Of a stretch of 64,000 nt of DNA, positions 18,633 through 27,965 are shown piece after piece. This DNA is from Legionella longbeachae (GTDB lineage: Bacteria > Pseudomonadota > Gammaproteobacteria > Legionellales > Legionellaceae): assembly GCF_004283175.1 (NCBI RefSeq), contig NZ_RXNW01000009.1, forward strand, positions 142,067-206,066, written 5' to 3'. Position 1 is the first letter of the stretch. The number at the start of each line of letters is the position of its first letter. Under the pieces are notes generated by a model. That model had not been told where the DNA came from and made no database searches. It was given only the letters and a program-made list of their open reading frames with translations. Both the position numbers and the translations under genes were made by a program.

Positions 18633-19082
18633 TTATGTATGTAATTGGGTAATCATCCGATCCAGGTGGTTTGAAAAATGTTGAATTTCTTTGGGACTTA
18701 AGGTATCTAATCCGCCGCGAATTAAACCACTTTCTCTTAGAGATTCATTTAAATGACGCATCGTGAGGACTTGTTTTATATTATCGGTAGAATAAAGGGT
18801 GCCACGTGGGTTAAGAGCAAACGCTTGTTTAGTAATAATATGATCCGCCAAAATAATGTCAGCAGTTATTACCAAATCCTTGCTTTGTACTTGAGCAACA
18901 ATGTATTTATCTGCCCCATCAAACCCTGCTTCAACTTTAACTCTTTTAATAAACGGTGAAGGCGGGATAGTTACTAAGTGATTGGCGACAATAATGACCA
19001 AAATATGGCGTTTCATGGCTGCACGAAATAAAATTTGTTTAATTGCCTTTGGACAGGCATCACCATCAATCCAAATTTTCAT
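18633..19082 (-). CDS. YaiI/YqxD family protein (DUF188)
   Basis: The protein is 149 aa, normal for the family. It starts 'MKIWIDGDACPKAIKQILFR', the family signature, with conserved acidic residues continuing in 'GFDGADKYIVAQVQSKDLVI', 'TADIILADHII' and 'NPRGTLYSTDNI'. The arrangement resembles a PIN-like nuclease fold, but no activity is established. It looks like a core gene and is not linked to its neighbours. Confidence 0.9.
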   Translation of the reverse strand: MKIWIDGDACPKAIKQILFRAAMKRHILVIIVANHLVTIPPSPFIKRVKVEAGFDGADKYIVAQVQSKDLVITADIILADHIITKQAFALNPRGTLYSTDNIKQVLTMRHLNESLRESGLIRGGLDTLSPKEIQHFSNHLDRMITQLHT

Positions 19083-19259
19083 TAATTGTCATTCACCTCG
19101 TTAGTTCACAAAAAAGTGTTGTATTTATGATTTAATTTTAAACATTGAGTAGATTGATACTTTAACTTAAATGAATCCAGTAAAGCAACGGCACAATAAA
19201 GAATCGATATTTTTAGGTTGGCCATTTATCAAGACCAACCTAAAGTTATAATTAAACAA

Positions 19260-19570
19260 GCGTGTCGCTACCTCGATAAAAAATTCTGGGACATCCGAGT
19301 CCCCAGAATTCACTCGCCAACGCGACAGGTTAAAGGCCGCGAGCGTCCTGATTCCGGCACGTTTGCTCTGAACGAGCAAAGCGTATGCCTACACCAACGA
19401 CTTAACGACTGCATAATGATTTACTCCGCATCCCTATGGGCTGTCTGTGTAAATCGCACTCTATCGCGGACTATGCGCCTCGGCTTTCAGCCTTCCTTGG
19501 CGCACAGCGTAAGCGTGAAATCGCTCGATTTCATCGGTTCTTTCGGAGACTCAGCTTCCATTTTTTTATT
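19260..19570 (-). repeat. GC-rich structured element, possible dispersed repeat or ncRNA
   Basis: This stretch is visibly richer in G+C than the DNA on both sides and full of self-complementary segments on the minus strand: GCGCC...GGCGC enclosing GGCT-gaa-AGCC, GATTTAC...GTAAATC enclosing CCC-ata-GGG, and TTTGCTC-gttca-GAGCAAA. It ends in a strong hairpin followed by a T run (listed as a terminator). It supplies the last two dozen codons of the isocyanide synthase gene, so it may have inserted there. Reading frames on either strand through it look non-native. Whether it is a dispersed repeat or a transcribed structured RNA cannot be settled without genome copies. Confidence 0.45.
19276..19309 (-). 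terminator. Rho-independent terminator, minus strand
   Basis: On the minus strand the sequence is ATTCTGGGGAC-TCGGAT-GTCCCAGAAT followed by TTTTTTAT. The arms are about 10 bp long with one bulge, with a 6-nt loop and a clear T run. It lies about 180 bp downstream of the isocyanide synthase stop and would end that transcript or an RNA from the structured element. Confidence 0.75.
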
Positions 19571-20548
19571 ATGTATTGATCTGAAAAAAGATTGTAAGGT
19601 ACAGGCATGACGGTAGACAGTTTCTGATACAAAGTGACTTGGTTTTCCTTCCTGATCCGATTTTAAAAGGTAACCTTTTTCACGTGCTTCTTGAGCCTTC
19701 ATAAAGGAGACCACGCATTTATTGGTTGTATCACTGATCTCATAAACAGCAGCATTATGCCAAGGTGTACCACCAAGAGTATGATCTTCATTAAACCATA
19801 TTCCAATTTTGTCCGCAGCTATTGTTTTAGGATGGCATGACAATCGTAGTGCTTCTGGCTCAATTATTGATAAATATTTGCTAAGTGCGTTACTCATGCG
19901 TGCTACACCACGAGAAATGATTTCAGCTTCTTTTTTAATTTTTGATTTAGTCTTTTCTGGGTAACCCATGCCTAGTTCTGTTGTAAAGAATTGAATTTGG
20001 CCTCTATATAAATTAAGGCTATTTATATCATCATCATTTTTAGGTTTTGAAATTCTTTGTCTAAAGCTTGTCTCAGATTCTGCATATTCGTTTAAATCAA
20101 CAGTGCCCGCTAAGTTAATCACTTTAATATTTTTTAAATCGTTTTTTTCTATCATTTCATTTAATTTTGAAAGATAACTTTCACGTTTTTCTTTAGTGTG
20201 GATATCAGGAAATACCTCTGCAAACGCAAATCCGTCTGTATAGATTACCAGTTCGGCCCCAGGTCCATAAACAGTCTCAATTTTCTTACAAATATTATTT
20301 AAGTGTTGTAAGGAGACTAATTCGGCCATATCAGGAGTATCGCCTAAAGTCTTACCTCGTACTGGTGCTTTTTCCGGGAAAGCTGGTGCCACAAGCCGTA
20401 TTTTTTTTCCTTCAAGTACCATATTATCTATTTTATTGATAATTGCTTCTGAGAACTCCTTGACTGTATGGCCTTCTTTTTCGTTGTCAGGAATTTTTCG
20501 ATGCTCCGATAATATATTCAAAATCTCACTTGTAAGGGGGTGCGGCAT
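19487..20548 (-). CDS. Isocyanide synthase, divergent DIT1/PvcA family member
   Basis: The protein is 353 aa. Family marks in order: 'IRLVAPAFPEKAPVRGKTLG' (about residues 48-70), 'VYGPGAELVIYTDGFAFAEV', 'LNLYRGQIQFF', 'EALRLSCHPKTIAADKIGIW' and 'GGTPWHNAAVYE'. This family turns an amino group into an isonitrile using ribulose-5-phosphate as the carbon source. The central motif reads TDGFAF where classical PvcA/IsnA enzymes have SDGRVF, so it belongs to a different branch, possibly using another amino acid. The last 24 residues ('MEAESPKEPMKSSDF' onward) are encoded in the GC-rich element and probably are not native. GGAG precedes the ATG. It is divergent from the NRPS gene, with 573 bp between. 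Confidence 0.82.
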   Translation of the reverse strand: MPHPLTSEILNILSEHRKIPDNEKEGHTVKEFSEAIINKIDNMVLEGKKIRLVAPAFPEKAPVRGKTLGDTPDMAELVSLQHLNNICKKIETVYGPGAELVIYTDGFAFAEVFPDIHTKEKRESYLSKLNEMIEKNDLKNIKVINLAGTVDLNEYAESETSFRQRISKPKNDDDINSLNLYRGQIQFFTTELGMGYPEKTKSKIKKEAEIISRGVARMSNALSKYLSIIEPEALRLSCHPKTIAADKIGIWFNEDHTLGGTPWHNAAVYEISDTTNKCVVSFMKAQEAREKGYLLKSDQEGKPSHFVSETVYRHACTLQSFFRSIHNKKMEAESPKEPMKSSDFTLTLCAKEG

Positions 20549-21121
20549 AATAGTACTCCAATGAATTTTTTGATTTTTTATTTAATCTTCCGATCTTAAT
20601 TTAGTCATAAACTTACCCGATGCAAAATAAGCCATAAAGATTAAATATTGACCGGTATGATATATTCTAAACATTAAGGGAATCTTAAGAGTGGGTAAAT
20701 TTTATTCATTTAGAGTCGTTAAATTGCTCATTGGTTTTTTAATGATTCATTTTGATTATAGATAGCAGTTAGGATTACAACGATAGAATTTACCTGGCGT
20801 TTAGCTATCGCTGGTATGAACGTATTCTAAATACTATCTATGGCGCACTATCTCACGCCATAAAATGGATAATCGAATTTTCATATCTTATACTTTTTAT
20901 TATTCAGCTCAGTTTTCTTAATACTTAGAAGCAATTTTAATGAATACACTTAGTCATAGTGCTTCAGATTGATGTGTTAAAGTATTTGGATTAGGTAGTG
21001 TTGTTAGTCTTTTTATAGATGTCTTTTTAGTACCAGCCACTACAGCGATAGTCCAATAATGGAACTGGTATTTACCTAAATGGCAAGGTTGTGTATTACC
21101 CAAATGATAAGGGATATCAAA
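20549..21121. promoter_or_regulatory. Divergent control region between isocyanide synthase and NRPS
   Basis: This 573-bp AT-rich gap must drive both genes. It holds a short inverted repeat, TATGGCG...CGCCATA at 20839-20862, with a 10-nt centre, which could be an operator or hairpin. A second pair, CTATCGCTGGTA near 20803 and its partly interrupted complement TACCAGCCACTACAGCGATAG near 21031, flanks it. The NRPS start is set by AAGGGATATCAAA before the ATG at 21122. No coding sequence was recognised. Confidence 0.35.
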
Positions 21122-24100
21122 ATGGATAATAAAAATACAATACCCGGTAGGTTTGAAGCATATACTGCTCAGTTTCCCGATCATATTGCTGCAGTTCATG
21201 GCCAACAAATTCTTTCTTATGATCAATTAAATCAACAAGCGAATCAACTTGCGCATTATTTGCGAAGCCTGGGTCTTAATGCTGATACGCCAGTTGCTTT
21301 GTGTCTCGAGCGTTCCCTTGATTTTTTAATCACTATCATAGCTATTTTAAAAGCCGGTGGTGCTTACCTTCCTATTGATTTTTCACAACCTGAAAAGCGC
21401 CTTTTATTTCTTTTAAATGATAGCCAAGCTCCAATTTTAATAACTAAGGCTGCTTCTGCGCATAAATTTTCACAATATAACGGTAAGATAGTTTTACTCG
21501 ATAAGAGTCAAGCATTACTCGATCAGCAACCTAGTAATAATCCATCAACTTTGATTTCTGAACAGCATCTAGCCTATATTATTTACACTTCAGGTTCTAC
21601 AGGAACGCCTAAAGGCGTGCTCATCGAGCACCGATCCATTATAAATTATTATCAATGGCTTGGGGAATATACTCAAAGTAAAGTGCAACAACGAATAGAT
21701 TTTTCTGCCAGTCCTATTTTTGATATGGCTGTTTCTGTTTCTTTAGCGCCACTCATGTTAGGTTTAACCATAGTCATCTGTGATACAGAAATTAAAAAGG
21801 ATTCTAGAGCCTATTTAGCCTATTTGGCGGACTCACAAATTAATACGATTAAGCTAACGCCCAGCTATTTTAAACTCCTGGTTCAAGAAGCCAAAAATAA
21901 TTTTATTGCCTTACCTCACTTAAAATCGATTATTTTAGGGGGAGAAAATCTTGCTGCTGCTGAATGCAAAGACTGGCTTAGCATCTATCCAGAACATATA
22001 TTATACAATGAATATGGGCCTACAGAAGCAACCGTTGCGGTTTCAGTATACAAAGTACAACGAGACAACTTTACTGGTTTTGATATCCACGTACCTATCG
22101 GTAAGGTTGGACCAAAAATTTCATATTATATTCTCGATAAATACCATCAACCGGTAGCTGATGGTGAGAAAGGTGAACTGGCTATAGGTGGTATTTGCCT
22201 TGCGCGTGGTTATTTGAATCGTCCAGATTTAACTCAAAAGCAATTTATTACGGATTTTTCCAACCAGGAAGCAAATGCTCGTTTTTATAAAACGGGCGAT
22301 TTATGCCGAAAACGTGTGGATGGCGTGATTGAATATTTTGGACGGATCGATGATCAAGTAAAAATACGAGGTTTTCGCGTCGAACCAAGAGAGGTAGAAA
22401 GCTGCCTCGTAAGCCATTCTCTGATTAAATCAGTTGCTGTGGTGCCGCAAGAAAATGAACGAAAAGAACAACAACTAGTAGCTTATTATGTTTTAGAAAA
22501 TAAAAATACTGAACTAAATACCGCACAAGTACGCGAATTTTTAAAAAAACAAATTCCTGATTATATGATTCCCCCTGTTTTTATAAGGGTGGATTTTTTA
22601 CCGTTAACGGCAAATGGAAAGTTAGACAAATCAGCCTTGCCCTTGCCTAAAATGCATATAAGTCATAATTATATTGAACCTGTAACCGCTTTGGAAAAAC
22701 AGCTTGCGCGTATTTGGTCTGAAGAATTGGGGGTAAAATTAGTCGGTTTAAAAGATAATTTTTTTGAGCTGGGTGGGCATTCTCTTTCTGCTGCACGTCT
22801 GGTGTGTAACATCAATCATACTCTCAAAAGAGATATTACACTTTATGATTTTTATAAAGCTACGTGTATTGCTGATTTAATCCCAGTACTTCAACACACC
22901 AAAAGAAGTACAAAAGTTATTGTTAATGAAAAGATATTAGAAACAACACCATTAAGTGATTTCCAATTTGTACTGTGGATGGCTGATACTTTTGAGCCTA
23001 AGGCAAAAAGATTAAATATTATTGCCAGAAAGCGCGTGAAAGGCCATTTTGATAAAGAAGCTTTAGATTTTGCATTTCAAGCGGTCTTAAAAAGACATGA
23101 AGTACTCATATATTATGTTTTTAAGTTAAAACCAAAACAAAAAGCAAGTAAAAATTTATCCATCAAATTGGTTATAAAAGATCTTCGTACTTTGTCTGGT
23201 GCTAAAACGGAGCAAAGTCTTGAACAATCAATGCATGAGTTGGAATACTTTAAGCGTTGGCCAAAAAACGCCCCTTTGATACTTGCTCGTCTTTTTTACT
23301 TAAATGAACATGAATCAGAGTTGCAGATTTGTATGCCGCATCTGATTTCTGATAATTCATCAGTGGATATTTTATTTAATGATCTGTCAAAATTCTATCT
23401 TCAGAAATTGAATGAACTAGAGCACCCAACTACGTCCAGGACAAATGAACTATTATCAGCAATAGAAGTGGATAGGCAATTTAAAAAATATATTTTTACG
23501 GAACAGCAATTACTTGAAAGCTCCTTAGAGAAAGACAGTCAGTTTTGGGAAAAATATTTGCACAATGCCTCTTTTTTTGCATTCCCTAAAAAGTACATCG
23601 TTCGTAATATGAAAAAAGAAAAGCGTGCTTATTCGACATACATGCCAATACCCATTGAAACCGTGAGTAAGCTAAAACATTTTTGTGAGCAGCAACATAT
23701 TAGTATGAATAATGGTTTATGCACTGTACTTGCATTGGCCTTGCGTAATTGCTGCGGCAGTTTTAGCACTGATAAGTCTTTTAAGGTTATGAATATTATT
23801 AAATCGACGCGGGATAATCCGAGTTATGATAATTCTATTGGTTGTTTTTTAAGAGTTGAACCGATTAAAGTTGCTTTAGATAATAATGAGACTTTAGAGA
23901 GTTTATCGCAGCAAATTCAACAATCAATCATTGAAACGAGTAACCATCAACATTGCTCCAATCTTATCAAACTAAGTGCAGTAAGCACCTTAAATATAAA
24001 AAAGAAAAAAATTCAAAGCTCTTTAATTAAGTTGGTAACCCCGGTATTTACTAAGATTTTGCAAACCCCGCTTATTTATCGCAAAATATTACAACGTTGT

Positions 24101-24421
24101 ATCAGTCGTTTCATGTTGTTTAAACGCAATCATTATTTTGTTATCAATCTGAATGTCAGAAATAATTTCCTGGCACATGATGAAAACCAAACTCAGTTAT
24201 TTGGGTTTAAAAGCCAATGTACCGATCTACAGCAGAGAGATTTATTGGCTATCGATTATATTTTTGAAGCCTGTTTTTTATATGATGAAGATAAAAAAAT
24301 TTACTATTTGGTAATTTCGGCAAATTTAACTCCAGAGTTTAAAATGAAAATAGCGCAAGAATTTGTACAGATAATGGGGGATATATCATTAGATCTATCA
24401 TTGGCAGCGCAAAGCAATTAA
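21122..24421 (+). CDS. Non-ribosomal peptide synthetase, A-PCP-C
   Basis: The protein is 1099 aa from the ATG at 21122 (an earlier in-frame ATG at 21080 has no ribosome binding site). Adenylation domain, about 10-490: 'YIIYTSGSTGTPKGVLIEH', 'NEYGPTEATV', 'ARFYKTGDLCRK', 'GRIDDQVKIRGFRVEPREVE' and 'NGKLDKSALP'. Carrier protein: 'DNFFELGGHSLSAARLV' with the phosphopantetheine Ser554. Condensation-type domain, about 610-1090: 'MPHLISDNSS' keeps His740 and Asp744 of the HHxxxDG motif, though its first His is Pro and its Gly is Asn. There is no thioesterase or reductase, so release must come from the C domain or another enzyme. The specificity pocket reads roughly D-M-S-K-I-G-E-V-A-K, close to the asparagine code. 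No phosphopantetheinyl transferase or MbtH gene is near. Confidence 0.9.
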   Translation: MDNKNTIPGRFEAYTAQFPDHIAAVHGQQILSYDQLNQQANQLAHYLRSLGLNADTPVALCLERSLDFLITIIAILKAGGAYLPIDFSQPEKRLLFLLNDSQAPILITKAASAHKFSQYNGKIVLLDKSQALLDQQPSNNPSTLISEQHLAYIIYTSGSTGTPKGVLIEHRSIINYYQWLGEYTQSKVQQRIDFSASPIFDMAVSVSLAPLMLGLTIVICDTEIKKDSRAYLAYLADSQINTIKLTPSYFKLLVQEAKNNFIALPHLKSIILGGENLAAAECKDWLSIYPEHILYNEYGPTEATVAVSVYKVQRDNFTGFDIHVPIGKVGPKISYYILDKYHQPVADGEKGELAIGGICLARGYLNRPDLTQKQFITDFSNQEANARFYKTGDLCRKRVDGVIEYFGRIDDQVKIRGFRVEPREVESCLVSHSLIKSVAVVPQENERKEQQLVAYYVLENKNTELNTAQVREFLKKQIPDYMIPPVFIRVDFLPLTANGKLDKSALPLPKMHISHNYIEPVTALEKQLARIWSEELGVKLVGLKDNFFELGGHSLSAARLVCNINHTLKRDITLYDFYKATCIADLIPVLQHTKRSTKVIVNEKILETTPLSDFQFVLWMADTFEPKAKRLNIIARKRVKGHFDKEALDFAFQAVLKRHEVLIYYVFKLKPKQKASKNLSIKLVIKDLRTLSGAKTEQSLEQSMHELEYFKRWPKNAPLILARLFYLNEHESELQICMPHLISDNSSVDILFNDLSKFYLQKLNELEHPTTSRTNELLSAIEVDRQFKKYIFTEQQLLESSLEKDSQFWEKYLHNASFFAFPKKYIVRNMKKEKRAYSTYMPIPIETVSKLKHFCEQQHISMNNGLCTVLALALRNCCGSFSTDKSFKVMNIIKSTRDNPSYDNSIGCFLRVEPIKVALDNNETLESLSQQIQQSIIETSNHQHCSNLIKLSAVSTLNIKKKKIQSSLIKLVTPVFTKILQTPLIYRKILQRCISRFMLFKRNHYFVINLNVRNNFLAHDENQTQLFGFKSQCTDLQQRDLLAIDYIFEACFLYDEDKKIYYLVISANLTPEFKMKIAQEFVQIMGDISLDLSLAAQSN

Positions 24422-24515
24422 TGGGGCAGGCTGGTAGCGACGCCAAAAAAAATCATAAATTGAACTTCTTCTTTGCTATTTTTTAAAAATCAAATGATCA
24501 AAATAGGCAGCAATA

Positions 24516-25769
24516 TTAATCTATGGATTTTGCAGTCATCGAGGCACCTAAAGTTTCTGTCATTCGCTCCGTAGCTACTAAAATACCTGGCTCTGAAGAA
24601 ATATAATTCATATCCACAGGATTACAAATCATTGCCCGAATCAATCGGGGGCCTAATCCTGGCATTCCGGCATGCATTACCTTCTTATTATCAATTAGTA
24701 ATATATCTCCTTTTTTCCAGATACATGAAGAATAATATTGACGCATCGTTTGCGCAAGCGCTTTTACTTCTTGATGGCTAAAACAACTTCCTACCTTTTT
24801 CTTATTGGATGACCTAAGTTTATTTTTTCTACTTGCCTTAAAATTATAAAATTTGGTGCGTAAAATTTTATAAGAATTTTTTGGTGAATTGAAAAAAGAA
24901 ATAAATAGAATAGCCAAAAACTCTATCGAATTAAAAATAGGGGTAGGCAGTTTCCAAAAGAAACGATGCCAAAACCATTTCTTGCCTTTATAATCGTTCA
25001 TAAAACACTTTCTTAGTTCATAATTCAAGGCTGAAAGTTCAAACAAATTGATTTGCAAGGCTTTTTCTTGGGTCAAGGGATGTTCTAAAACACTGGGTTT
25101 ATACATTACAGCAAACAACTCTTCTCCATCTCCTTCAATAGGAAGAGCAAACTGTTCACATTTTTTTTTTGCTAAATCATCAGGAATCTGATACCTTTCG
25201 GCTATCTCTTTAATTGACCATTGACATACGTAAAAAGAGTGCTTTTCTAATTTTTCTTTTAATTCTTTAGATAAATGATTGTAAATTTTTTGTGTATTAA
25301 TTAAACCGGTTTCCCCACCTAATACTGAAGGATGAAAACAGCAAAAACATAAATAACTGGGAACATCAGTGGAATAATAATTTTCAGTATGAAACCCTCC
25401 AAGATATAACGTCCCACCCGTTTTATAAATAGAATTGGTATGTAGCACGTATTTAAGATCACCAACATGGGCGCGACCATTTTCAGACATGAATGCTTCA
25501 CTAATGCCTCGAAACTCAGGAATACTTAAAATAATATTTTCAAATTGCTCCTCAGTATCAATATTAAATCCCCTTAAAAGCACGGCACCATATTGAGCCA
25601 TATCATGAATAATTTGACTGGAATAGGATTTCAGAAAATGCTGCAAAAATTCGAGTTCGACTTCTTTTTCGGCCTCGATAACCAATGGCATTTGTTGTTC
25701 TTCAGATAAGATAAGACGTTCATCTTTACGAAGAAACCGTGTGGTAACACCTTGATATTCCTTGTGCAT
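24516..25769 (-). CDS. Fe(II)/2-oxoglutarate-dependent oxygenase, clavaminate synthase/TauD type
   Basis: The protein is 417 aa, longer than usual TauD proteins. The iron ligands are His127 and Glu129 in 'YLGGFHTENYYSTDV' and His366 in 'DNKKVMHAGMPGLGPRLIR', whose Arg residues bind 2-oxoglutarate. The HxE pattern is that of AsnO, VioC and clavaminate synthases, which hydroxylate free or carrier-bound amino acids, rather than the HxD of TauD. A basic, aromatic insertion ('KGKKWFWHRFFWKLP' to 'SRKNKLRSSNKKKVG') lies between the iron motifs and includes a hydrophobic stretch, 'FLAILFISFF', which may form a lid or touch the membrane. It is convergent with the NRPS gene, and amino-acid tailoring of the NRPS product is its likely job. 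Confidence 0.8.
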   Translation of the reverse strand: MHKEYQGVTTRFLRKDERLILSEEQQMPLVIEAEKEVELEFLQHFLKSYSSQIIHDMAQYGAVLLRGFNIDTEEQFENIILSIPEFRGISEAFMSENGRAHVGDLKYVLHTNSIYKTGGTLYLGGFHTENYYSTDVPSYLCFCCFHPSVLGGETGLINTQKIYNHLSKELKEKLEKHSFYVCQWSIKEIAERYQIPDDLAKKKCEQFALPIEGDGEELFAVMYKPSVLEHPLTQEKALQINLFELSALNYELRKCFMNDYKGKKWFWHRFFWKLPTPIFNSIEFLAILFISFFNSPKNSYKILRTKFYNFKASRKNKLRSSNKKKVGSCFSHQEVKALAQTMRQYYSSCIWKKGDILLIDNKKVMHAGMPGLGPRLIRAMICNPVDMNYISSEPGILVATERMTETLGASMTAKSID

Positions 25770-25834
25770 GACTAAGTTTCTCTAACGAATTAGAATATGA
25801 AAACTATAGCATAAAGACTAGACTTATTTGAGCG

Positions 25835-27664
25835 TTACAGGGTACTTGTTTTACTTGCTACTTGCGGAACTACAATAGCAAAAGGTTCGCTAGAACTACC
25901 CTCTATAGTTTTGCTTAACAACTGAACTCGTATTAAAACTTCGGTAGTGCGGCTGTCCTCGGAGCATTTTGAGTCATACAATTCGCGTTTACAATTTGCA
26001 ACCTGATGAACTGTATCTACAGGGCTGCTGTCTTTATCAATCAATTTTTGATTTTTCAAATCGAAAACGGTTAATTCTAAATGACTAAGTTGCCACTCGG
26101 CCCCCTCAGGAGTATATCCTACCCGACGTTCATGAACTAAAGTAATTTTTTGCCCTTTTTTAAGCACAGTGCGGTATTCCCATACTGGATTTGCTACAGT
26201 GAGCTCATCTTCTACAATATTGTTTCTTTGTTGGAACGCCTTTTCCATATTGAGATACCCCCAGCCGTAAGTTCTATTCCAGGCTGAGCCCATGATTTTT
26301 GAGTGTTTGGAGTCAGCAGTCCCTGCATCAGTCCAAGTATCGGCACTATTGATAAGTAATGCTTTAATTGCCATAGGATTTTGAATTCCTGCATCTTGTA
26401 ATAATAGTGCGGAAGCACCTACATGTGGTGCTGCGGAACTAGTTCCACCCATGAGACGATAACCATCTTTATAATTCATCGCATTGGAATAAATAAAACC
26501 ATAAACTTTGGGATCAGGGGCGCAGGTCATTGTATCATGGCCAGGAGCAGTTAAATCAGGTTTGCGTCTACCAAAAGGGGTAGGTCCTCGACTACTGGTA
26601 TTTCTTATAATATGTCTTCTTCGGTCAGGAGTTTTAATCACAATATCATTTTCGACGACAAGCATATTCATATTAGCTATAGTCAACCCATTATAATTGT
26701 CCCCCGGAACAGTCAGCGTAGAAGCATAAGGAAATTGTTCTGTCGCTTCTATATATCCAGCATTCCCAGCTGATTTTACCCAAAGGATTTTTTTTGTATT
26801 TACGACATAATCTATGACTTTTGCAAGGCCACTCCACTCAGGGCAAAAAGGGCAATCTAAATCTAATTTCCCATTCCCCATGCTGTAATTAATGAGGGCA
26901 GGTTTCACTTCAGAACGATCCAACATCCAATCCAATGTTTCCATAGTTAGCAAAATGCTGGCTGGATCGGCTGTTTCCTCTCCTGCTAACCCAGAAATAA
27001 TAGTCGATGCTCCATAAGCAATACCTTTGTATTTTTCATTCACACTTGTATAAATGCAAGCGATGCCTGTTGCATGGGGCTCTTTTACACCATTAATATG
27101 ATTGGAATACCCTGAGCCTACATCCTGGCGGACGATTAACCTTTTATTGGATAAAGCAGGATGCAATGGATCTACTCCTGTATCGATAATACCAATAATT
27201 CCTTTTTGCCCTGTATAGCCATGAGCCCACCAATTATCTACATTAGGATAAACAGAAGAGGGTGCTAGTTTTAAAGCCTGAGTCGTAGTATCTAATTCGG
27301 TTTCGGCTGCCCTATGTAAAGAGATTTGCGCTACAGCATCAAAATTGGCAATTTGATTAAGCAACATACTATTCTTTGGAAGTTGTATTGCTACAGCTGG
27401 CATAAAACCTAAATCTTGTACTCGTACTCCCCGTATTTTTTTAATTTGATCTATAAAAGATTCTTTTTCTGAAAAATTATGTAAAAAAATAAGAAGTGAT
27501 AAGGGGACGTGGTTTACTTCTAATCTTTTGGAATTTTTTAAATGTTTTACTGTATTGAGGACATCAATATCAATGATTGCTTTTGCAAAAAGTATAGGGT
27601 TTACGGCTAATAAAAAGATTGTTACACAAAATCTTCTAAATATGTACCGCATCCATGACCTCAT
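25835..27664 (-). CDS. Secreted subtilisin-like serine protease (S8)
   Basis: The protein is 609 aa. A signal peptide is clear ('FCVTIFLLAVNPILFAKA'). A propeptide-like part follows, with the catalytic domain from about residue 150. The triad is complete: Asp161 in 'GIIGIIDTGVDPLHP', His197 in 'VKEPHATGIACIYTS' and Ser409 in 'MGGTSSAAPHVGASAL', with the oxyanion Asn in 'KSAGNAGYIEA'. After 'WGYLNMEKAFQ' comes a roughly 120-residue beta-rich C-terminal domain containing two Cys, probably a disulfide ('ANCKRELYDSKCSED'). It would act in the periplasm or outside the cell. It is transcribed toward the oxygenase gene but 65 bp apart, so a shared transcript is possible but unproven. Confidence 0.9.
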   Translation of the reverse strand: MRSWMRYIFRRFCVTIFLLAVNPILFAKAIIDIDVLNTVKHLKNSKRLEVNHVPLSLLIFLHNFSEKESFIDQIKKIRGVRVQDLGFMPAVAIQLPKNSMLLNQIANFDAVAQISLHRAAETELDTTTQALKLAPSSVYPNVDNWWAHGYTGQKGIIGIIDTGVDPLHPALSNKRLIVRQDVGSGYSNHINGVKEPHATGIACIYTSVNEKYKGIAYGASTIISGLAGEETADPASILLTMETLDWMLDRSEVKPALINYSMGNGKLDLDCPFCPEWSGLAKVIDYVVNTKKILWVKSAGNAGYIEATEQFPYASTLTVPGDNYNGLTIANMNMLVVENDIVIKTPDRRRHIIRNTSSRGPTPFGRRKPDLTAPGHDTMTCAPDPKVYGFIYSNAMNYKDGYRLMGGTSSAAPHVGASALLLQDAGIQNPMAIKALLINSADTWTDAGTADSKHSKIMGSAWNRTYGWGYLNMEKAFQQRNNIVEDELTVANPVWEYRTVLKKGQKITLVHERRVGYTPEGAEWQLSHLELTVFDLKNQKLIDKDSSPVDTVHQVANCKRELYDSKCSEDSRTTEVLIRVQLLSKTIEGSSSEPFAIVVPQVASKTSTL

Positions 27665-27761
27665 TTTGGAGTTCTCACTTAATGAATTTCTTATTTATTC
27701 AGATTTTAAAATAATTCATAGTAAATTAAGTCATTGCAAGTGAAAAGCTATACTTTGCATT

Positions 27762-27965
27762 TTAAATCTCATTAAAAACGATATAAGGAATTATGATTTG
27801 ATAAGTCGACAGCAGATGGTGGGAATATTGAGTATAATAACCTAAATCCATGCATTTTTTCTGAAGCTGTTGCTGTTGACTTAAGGAGTCGATCTTTATT
27901 CCTCCGCCTTGTGATTTATTTGCAGGATCCAGAAGTTCTTCACCACGATTAAATCCCACGGACAA
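27762..27965 (-). CDS. Short ORF, possible gene fragment
   Basis: This is a 67-codon frame whose first residues come from the neighbouring palindromic repeat. The rest ('LLDPANKSQGGGIKIDSLSQ' to 'LGYYTQYSHHLLSTYQIIIP') is plausible protein with no family I recognise. It could be the 3' end of a gene cut by the repeat. There is no convincing ribosome binding site, and expression is doubtful. Confidence 0.25.
   Translation of the reverse strand: MSVGFNRGEELLDPANKSQGGGIKIDSLSQQQQLQKKCMDLGYYTQYSHHLLSTYQIIIPYIVFNEI

Noticed and set aside
19218-19610. Plus-strand 130-codon frame and minus-strand 70-codon frame through the GC-rich element
   Set aside because: Both run through hairpins and a terminator, have no ribosome binding site and no protein-like pattern; the composition explains their length.
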